From positions 1-12,436 of the forward strand of contig CAKOGP040001964.1 of assembly GCA_933822405.4 (NCBI GenBank): a stretch of 12,436 nt of DNA, given 5' to 3'. The notes below the pieces were generated by a model. It saw only the letters and a list, made by a program, of their open reading frames with translations. It did no database searches and was not told where the DNA came from. This stretch comes from Cylindrotheca closterium (lineage: Eukaryota > Bacillariophyta > Bacillariophyceae > Bacillariales > Bacillariaceae). The position numbers and the translations under genes were made by a program. This document shows positions 8,391 through 12,436 of the stretch, piece after piece (the stretch's first letter is position 1; every line of letters begins with the position of its first letter).

Positions 8391-8533
8391 CATCTACGTT
8401 TCTCTACACAAAAAACGGAAGCTAGAGTGTTCTGTCTTGATCACGTTTACTGCACCATACCATCAATTTGCCATGTGTATCGCTCTTTCCATTCCTGGAA
8501 AGCCAAAAGACCAACACTCACAAATCCAACACA

Positions 8534-9020
8534 ATGAAATTCGAACGAGAATGTATCGAGAAGATAGCATCTGAAGTAGCCACCAGGTCTGCTAACTCCA
8601 ACCTAGACGAGAGGACGTTGATTGCGTTCTATGGTGTGGATACCTTCATCATGACCACGCTATGGAACCAGTGTGACCGTCCGCCGAAAACACATCCTAA
8701 ACATTTGCTGTGGACTTTGATGTATTTCAAGCTCTATTGCCCCAACGATGTGATGGCTGTTCTGTGTGACTGCTCGAAGAACACGCTCTCAAAGTGGGTC
8801 AGCCTTTGGACTGATTCTTTGTCCAACTATTCTGCGAAGGTCATTGTCAGATGGACCTACTCTACAGACCTGAATGGGAGCCTCAACGCCCTGTCTATTT
8901 CAATGAGCAGTCCCTGAGATCGAATCTACGTTGGCTATGGTTTGCCTTTGGGCACCATCGACTCTGGGCCTCAGCCTCTGGAATAAGCAGTAGTCTTATT
9001 CAATCAAAGGTCTTACTTTA
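8534..9020 (+). pseudogene. DDE transposase fragment, int2 copy
   Basis: Unchanged copy of the fragment at 6346-6832: 128 codons to TGA at 8915-8917, then frame-broken remains up to LTR3. Confidence 0.6.
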
Positions 9021-9528
9021 TGTTGGGATATGACGAAATATGAGTTTTTACGTTCCGAAAAGAAACTATTCAAGTACGAAGTTTTCGACACGTACGATCG
9101 GACTTTGATCGTGATGTCGGGATTCGCCGCAAGTATGCCGGACGCAAGTCTGTCGGACAAACTACATCCACACAAAAAGGGAATGACCCTATACAAGTGA
9201 GATATCGATGTTGTGTACAATGCAGTAGGGAATAATACAAGATGTCCCAAAGTACTGTATCCAACACAGAATCGTCGTAGAGGTCGAATCAAGTTCCGTA
9301 AACAAGGGATTTTCCAAAGGAAAATTGTTGAACTTACTTTTGTGATTGAATCATCAATTCAAGCCAAACATTAATCAAATAGGAACAATTTCACTCAAAG
9401 CATACCTAGACACAGGAGAACTATTGTCGTGAAAGTGTTGTACAGTCGATTACAAATTTAGATTGCAGAGAGTTTGTTCTGAGCGCTAAAGGCACTCACG
9501 ATAGAGCACATTTTGCATTATTCTAACA
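9021..9528 (+). repeat. LTR3 of the array (inner)
   Basis: 508 bp and, by direct reading, identical to LTR2, including its four private transitions (now at 9297, 9318, 9326, 9401). One of the two inner LTRs is therefore a recent copy of the other. Confidence 0.92.
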
Positions 9529-10361
9529 CGTTTGCTTGGTCTCCACCTTGAGCTTCCATTGCGTGTTTCTCACTCTGTACCTTTTCAAGCTGAATTTGCA
9601 GAGCTACCATCTCGGAGTTGAGATGAAAAATTCGGTCTTCATTCGCTTCAAGATGAGCCTGTCGTTCCAAGTATTAATTCTTCCACTTTTTTGCCTCTGC
9701 CTTGATTTGTTCTGCAATTTGTGGATCCAGTCCTTTCTTCTCGCTTGTATTGACCTGCTTTGGATCTACTTGCATTGGATCTATCCATAGCGGGATTGCA
9801 CTATTAAATAAAAATAGAATTGAGCAAGAAACATCTATAAACTTATGAGGCCTTACCTGGTGCATCAGGCATTGTATCATCTGGAGTGGCAGCCGAACAG
9901 TACGCAGTTGTATCAGACTTTTGGAGCCAAAATCGCATGGATGTTGGCGAAAAATATATTTTCTTGGATCTTTCACCTTCTGCATCAATGAAATATCGGT
10001 GAACACGGTATGGTAAATGGAACAAGCACTCCGCTCTATAGCCTGGAGGCATTGCAATGTCATCTGAAATCTTTTCCATTTCCTTTGCACTTTGCTCTTT
10101 AGCTTCTTGCAGAACTTTATTGAGGAGCATTTTGTGAATGTTGTTCTTGCCCAAGGTCGTTCTCCCCATGATTGAATTGGTAGTAATAGAGGATGTTTCC
10201 ATTAGCAAGTACACCTTTTTTTGGTCGTTTGAGATCTTGACTTTGGCTTCTTTTGCAATAAGGCCATGGGGTAAGGCAGCCCAGCAGTACACTCTTCCGT
10301 CGGGATAGGAATCATCAAGGAGCTTCTCGCCTAAGACTGAATTGATGCTGGGGGCTCTCAT
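9518..10361 (-). pseudogene. Unrecognised minus-strand gene, third copy (int3)
   Basis: Third copy of the gene at 5142-5985: ATG at 10361, putative intron 9856-9801, in-frame TAA at 9676-9674. No differences from the other copies seen. Confidence 0.5.
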
Positions 10362-10559
10362 AGTACCGTTTGGTATGCTTGAATGTGGTATGAAATTGTG
10401 GCGCAAAACTCTGCCACCGCATCGTGGTGGCACGAATGGAAACACTGTTGTTAGCGACGGTTTGGACTCGTGGTTCTCATTTTCGGTGGTTCTTGATCAC
10501 TATAGCTGCGCCATACGGTTCTGTTTTATTAGTGACAAAGCTGAACTGTTTCGCTCTAT

Positions 10560-10578
10560 CTACGTGGAATCCACGTAG
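10560..10578. promoter_or_regulatory. 19-bp palindrome, int3 copy
   Basis: Unchanged copy of the palindrome at 6184-6202. Confidence 0.55.
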
Positions 10579-10721
10579 CATCTACGTTTCTCTACACAAA
10601 AAACGGAAGCTAGAGTGTTCTGTCTTGATCACGTTTACTGCACCATACCATCAATTTGCCATGTGTATCGCTCTTTCCATTCCTGGAAAGCCAAAAGACC
10701 AACACTCACAAATCCAACACA

Positions 10722-11208
10722 ATGAAATTCGAACGAGAATGTATCGAGAAGATAGCATCTGAAGTAGCCACCAGGTCTGCTAACTCCAACCTAGACGAGA
10801 GGACGTTGATTGCGTTCTATGGTGTGGATACCTTCATCATGACCACGCTATGGAACCAGTGTGACCGTCCGCCGAAAACACATCCTAAACATTTGCTGTG
10901 GACTTTGATGTATTTCAAGCTCTATTGCCCCAACGATGTGATGGCTGTTCTGTGTGACTGCTCGAAGAACACGCTCTCAAAGTGGGTCAGCCTTTGGACT
11001 GATTCTTTGTCCAACTATTCTGCGAAGGTCATTGTCAGATGGACCTACTCTACAGACCTGAATGGGAGCCTCAACGCCCTGTCTATTTCAATGAGCAGTC
11101 CCTGAGATCGAATCTACGTTGGCTATGGTTTGCCTTTGGGCACCATCGACTCTGGGCCTCAGCCTCTGGAATAAGCAGTAGTCTTATTCAATCAAAGGTC
11201 TTACTTTA
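10722..11208 (+). pseudogene. DDE transposase fragment, int3 copy
   Basis: Unchanged copy of the fragment at 6346-6832: stop at 11103-11105, frame-broken remains up to LTR4. Confidence 0.6.
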
Positions 11209-11716
11209 TGTTGGGATATGACGAAATATGAGTTTTTACGTTCCGAAAAGAAACTATTCAAGTACGAAGTTTTCGACACGTACGATCGGACTTTGATCGT
11301 GATGTCGGGATTCGCCGCAAGTATGCCGGACGCAAGTCTGTCGGACAAACTACATCCACACAAAAAGGGAATGACCCCATACAAGTGAGATATCGATGTT
11401 GTGTACAATGCAGTAGGGAATAATACAAGATGTCCCAAAGTACTGTATCCAACACAGAATCGTCGTAGAGGTCGAATCAAGTTCTGTAAACAAGGGATTT
11501 TCCAAGGGAAAATCGTTGAACTTACTTTTGTGATTGAATCATCAATTCAAGCCAAATATTAATCAAATAGGAACAATTTCACTCAAAGTATACCTAGACA
11601 CAGGAGAACTATTGTCGTGAAAGTGTTGTACAGTCGATTACAAATTTAGATTGCAGAGAGTTTGTTCTGAGCGCTAAAGGCACTCACGATAGAGCACATT
11701 TTGCTTTATTCTAACA
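11209..11716 (+). repeat. LTR4 of the array (right outer)
   Basis: 508 bp. It has a private C at 11378 and two bases shared only with LTR B: T at 11557 (AAATATT) and T at 11705 (GCTTTA). It lacks the four transitions of LTR2/3. It differs from LTR1 at five positions (offsets 158, 170, 221, 349, 497), about 1%. The VDL frame entering from the right reads ACT TGT TAG, so translation stops at 11713-11711. Confidence 0.92.
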
Positions 11717-11721
11717 AGTTA
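11717..11721. repeat. Right target-site duplication AGTTA
   Basis: Matches 4640-4644 exactly. Within the VDL coding strand it reads TAACT, covering parts of the Ile and Thr codons at the break. Confidence 0.88.
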
Positions 11722-12304
11722 TGACATCATTCTTGACCAATATGGATTCACGTGTGTTTTTGGGAGGAAGGGGTGACCCGTCAGGGGGTATCAAGTGCGG
11801 CATAGAGAACTCGACCCCCACTTGTAGCTGAGAAATATCGTTTGGGGTGCCTTTCTTCTGTTCATTTGCGACACCATGAAAGCTATTTCGTTGACACTGG
11901 TAACAGTCGTAGTTTGGATTGAAACCTACAACCTTGTACCAGGTCCCTTGCATTGATTTATAGTCGAAGTCCCTGACAGTTGGCGCAGGAGACCTGGGCT
12001 TTTTTCCATATGGATCTGAGCCTCCTGAAAGAATAGCAATCTTGATGCATTCATTCTCCTCTATTGTGCACATAAGAAAATTGTCCAGGTTCTTGTCGCC
12101 ATAGCGCGCCATGCAACCTGTAATGCAGGAATTGTCACCGAGACATTTTGCCGTACAGGTGAGCCCTTTTCTACAAGAGGGGTCATCTGCTAAACATGCT
12201 TTTGCTTGATTCGAACACTTGTCGACCAAGCATGTCTGATCAACAACAGAGCTGTCGAAGCCTCTCCCTCCATATTTGTCCGACAGCTCAGCAGGGGCTC
12301 CCAA
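11717..12304 (-). pseudogene. VDL-family xanthophyll enzyme, 5' half of the split gene
   Basis: About 196 open codons. Numbering from the TTG codon at 12304, residues 25-86 form a cysteine-rich domain with ten Cys (e.g. CRKGLTCTAKCLGDNSCITG), as in VDE-family N-terminal domains. A proline-containing linker follows, then the lipocalin domain opens with G-T-W-Y at 120-123 (lipocalin GxW) and NPNYDCYQCQ at 129-138. By position, its Asp133 may match the catalytic Asp of plant VDE. The frame ends at the insertion after ...KNDVIT. Known VDL enzymes act in the plastid, converting violaxanthin or diadinoxanthin to allenic xanthophylls on the fucoxanthin route; which reaction applies here cannot be read. 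No in-frame ATG precedes the Cys domain, and a TAA lies in frame at 12316-12314. The real start and targeting peptide must be in an upstream exon or are lost. Confidence 0.9.
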
Positions 12305-12436
12305 GACCAGATGTTAGGGACCATGAAGGGCCATTTGAACCAACTCCGTCTCCTTTTCGGGGGAGCCCAAGTCCTCCTGTTCCTACAATGCATGATCCAT
12401 TTGCACGGGCACCATCTCCGTATCACACAGCGCCAG
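12232..12436 (+). CDS. Proline-rich frame at the right edge, partial, unrecognised
   Basis: An open plus-strand frame runs from ATG 12232-12234 to the window end (68 codons). Its right part is rich in Pro, Ser and Asp-Pro-Phe (PFEPTPSPFRGSPSPPVP, then DPFARAPSPYHTAP), like a disordered protein region. Its first 70 bp are antisense to the well-supported VDL Cys domain, so the true start or exon edge is more likely near 12290-12310. The sequence beyond 12305 is more G/C-rich than the rest. It does not look like a normal T-rich intron of the VDL gene. It could be a neighbouring gene joined here by rearrangement, or chance. Confidence 0.3.
   Translation, partial: MSDQQQSCRSLSLHICPTAQQGLPRPDVRDHEGPFEPTPSPFRGSPSPPVPTMHDPFARAPSPYHTAP

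Larger units (their letters stand above)
7341..9020 (+). mobile_element. Internal segment int2
   Basis: 1,680 bp, identical by eye to int1 and identical in every long open frame. The flanking bases CGTTT (right of LTR2) and CTTTA (left of LTR3) are the same as in int1. Confidence 0.7.
9529..11208 (+). mobile_element. Internal segment int3
   Basis: 1,680 bp, same content and edges as int1 and int2. It abuts LTR4 on the right. Confidence 0.7.
4645..11716 (+). mobile_element. Tandem LTR array: four LTRs and three internal segments inserted in the VDL gene
   Basis: The structure is LTR1 - int1 - LTR2 - int2 - LTR3 - int3 - LTR4, all in the same direction. Its length is 508 + 3 x 2,188 = 7,072 bp. 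Only the outermost ends are flanked by matching 5-bp duplications (AGTTA). The bases flanking inner LTR edges (CGTTT on the right, CTTTA on the left) match neither each other nor AGTTA. The three internal segments look identical. They contain no gag, pol, evident primer-binding site or purine tract, so any mobility must have been supplied in trans or by recombination. An assembly duplication of one unit cannot be excluded from sequence alone. However, LTR1, LTR2/3 and LTR4 each have private bases, so at least two units are real. Confidence 0.9.

Noticed and set aside
4645..11716. Satellite DNA or a duplicated host gene cluster
   Set aside because: The units are bounded by LTRs with TG...CA ends and a perfect outer 5-bp target duplication, which marks a retroelement-derived block.
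4645..11716. The whole block as a very long VDL intron
   Set aside because: No GT-AG pair at the edges restores the frame better than the exact AGTTA junction, and the VDL frame is continuous there once the block and one duplication are removed.

Overview
The window looks like nuclear DNA of a fucoxanthin-type heterokont alga, most likely a diatom. Three things point that way. A minus-strand gene of the violaxanthin de-epoxidase-like (VDE/VDL) family carries a short GT-AG intron. Ty1/copia retrotransposon pieces are present. A DDE-transposase fragment of a kind common in stramenopile genomes is also present. No bacterial operons, tRNA, rRNA or CRISPR array were seen.

Layout, left to right. 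Positions 1-1522 hold the 5' part of a minus-strand copia element (element A): a decayed gag and its 5' LTR. It abuts 1523-2283, the 3' tail of a plus-strand copia element (element B): the end of RNase H, a purine-rich stretch and the 3' LTR. A therefore seems to be nested in B. Positions 2289-3830 hold no gene I can recognise. Positions 3831-4644 and 11717-12304 are the two halves of one VDL-family gene on the minus strand.

The two halves are split by 4645-11716, a 7,072-bp block bounded by a perfect 5-bp target duplication (AGTTA). The block is a head-to-tail array: four LTRs of 508 bp alternate with three identical-looking 1,680-bp internal segments (period 2,188 bp). The internal segments contain no gag, pol, recognisable primer-binding site or polypurine tract. 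Each instead carries the inner part of what looks like a bigenic DNA transposon: a truncated plus-strand DDE transposase start and a divergent minus-strand intron-containing gene, separated by a spacer with a perfect 19-bp palindrome. Variant positions in the four LTRs show the two inner LTRs to be identical to each other and different from both outer ones. This fits growth of the array by unequal recombination or circle integration after the initial insertion.

Functionally, the split gene would belong to light-harvesting xanthophyll metabolism in the plastid. On this allele its reading frame enters LTR4 and stops two codons later, so it is a knockout unless an intact allele or paralogue exists. 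At the right edge a plus-strand proline-rich frame lies antisense to the start of the VDL exon. The VDL start codon and plastid-targeting sequence are not visible.
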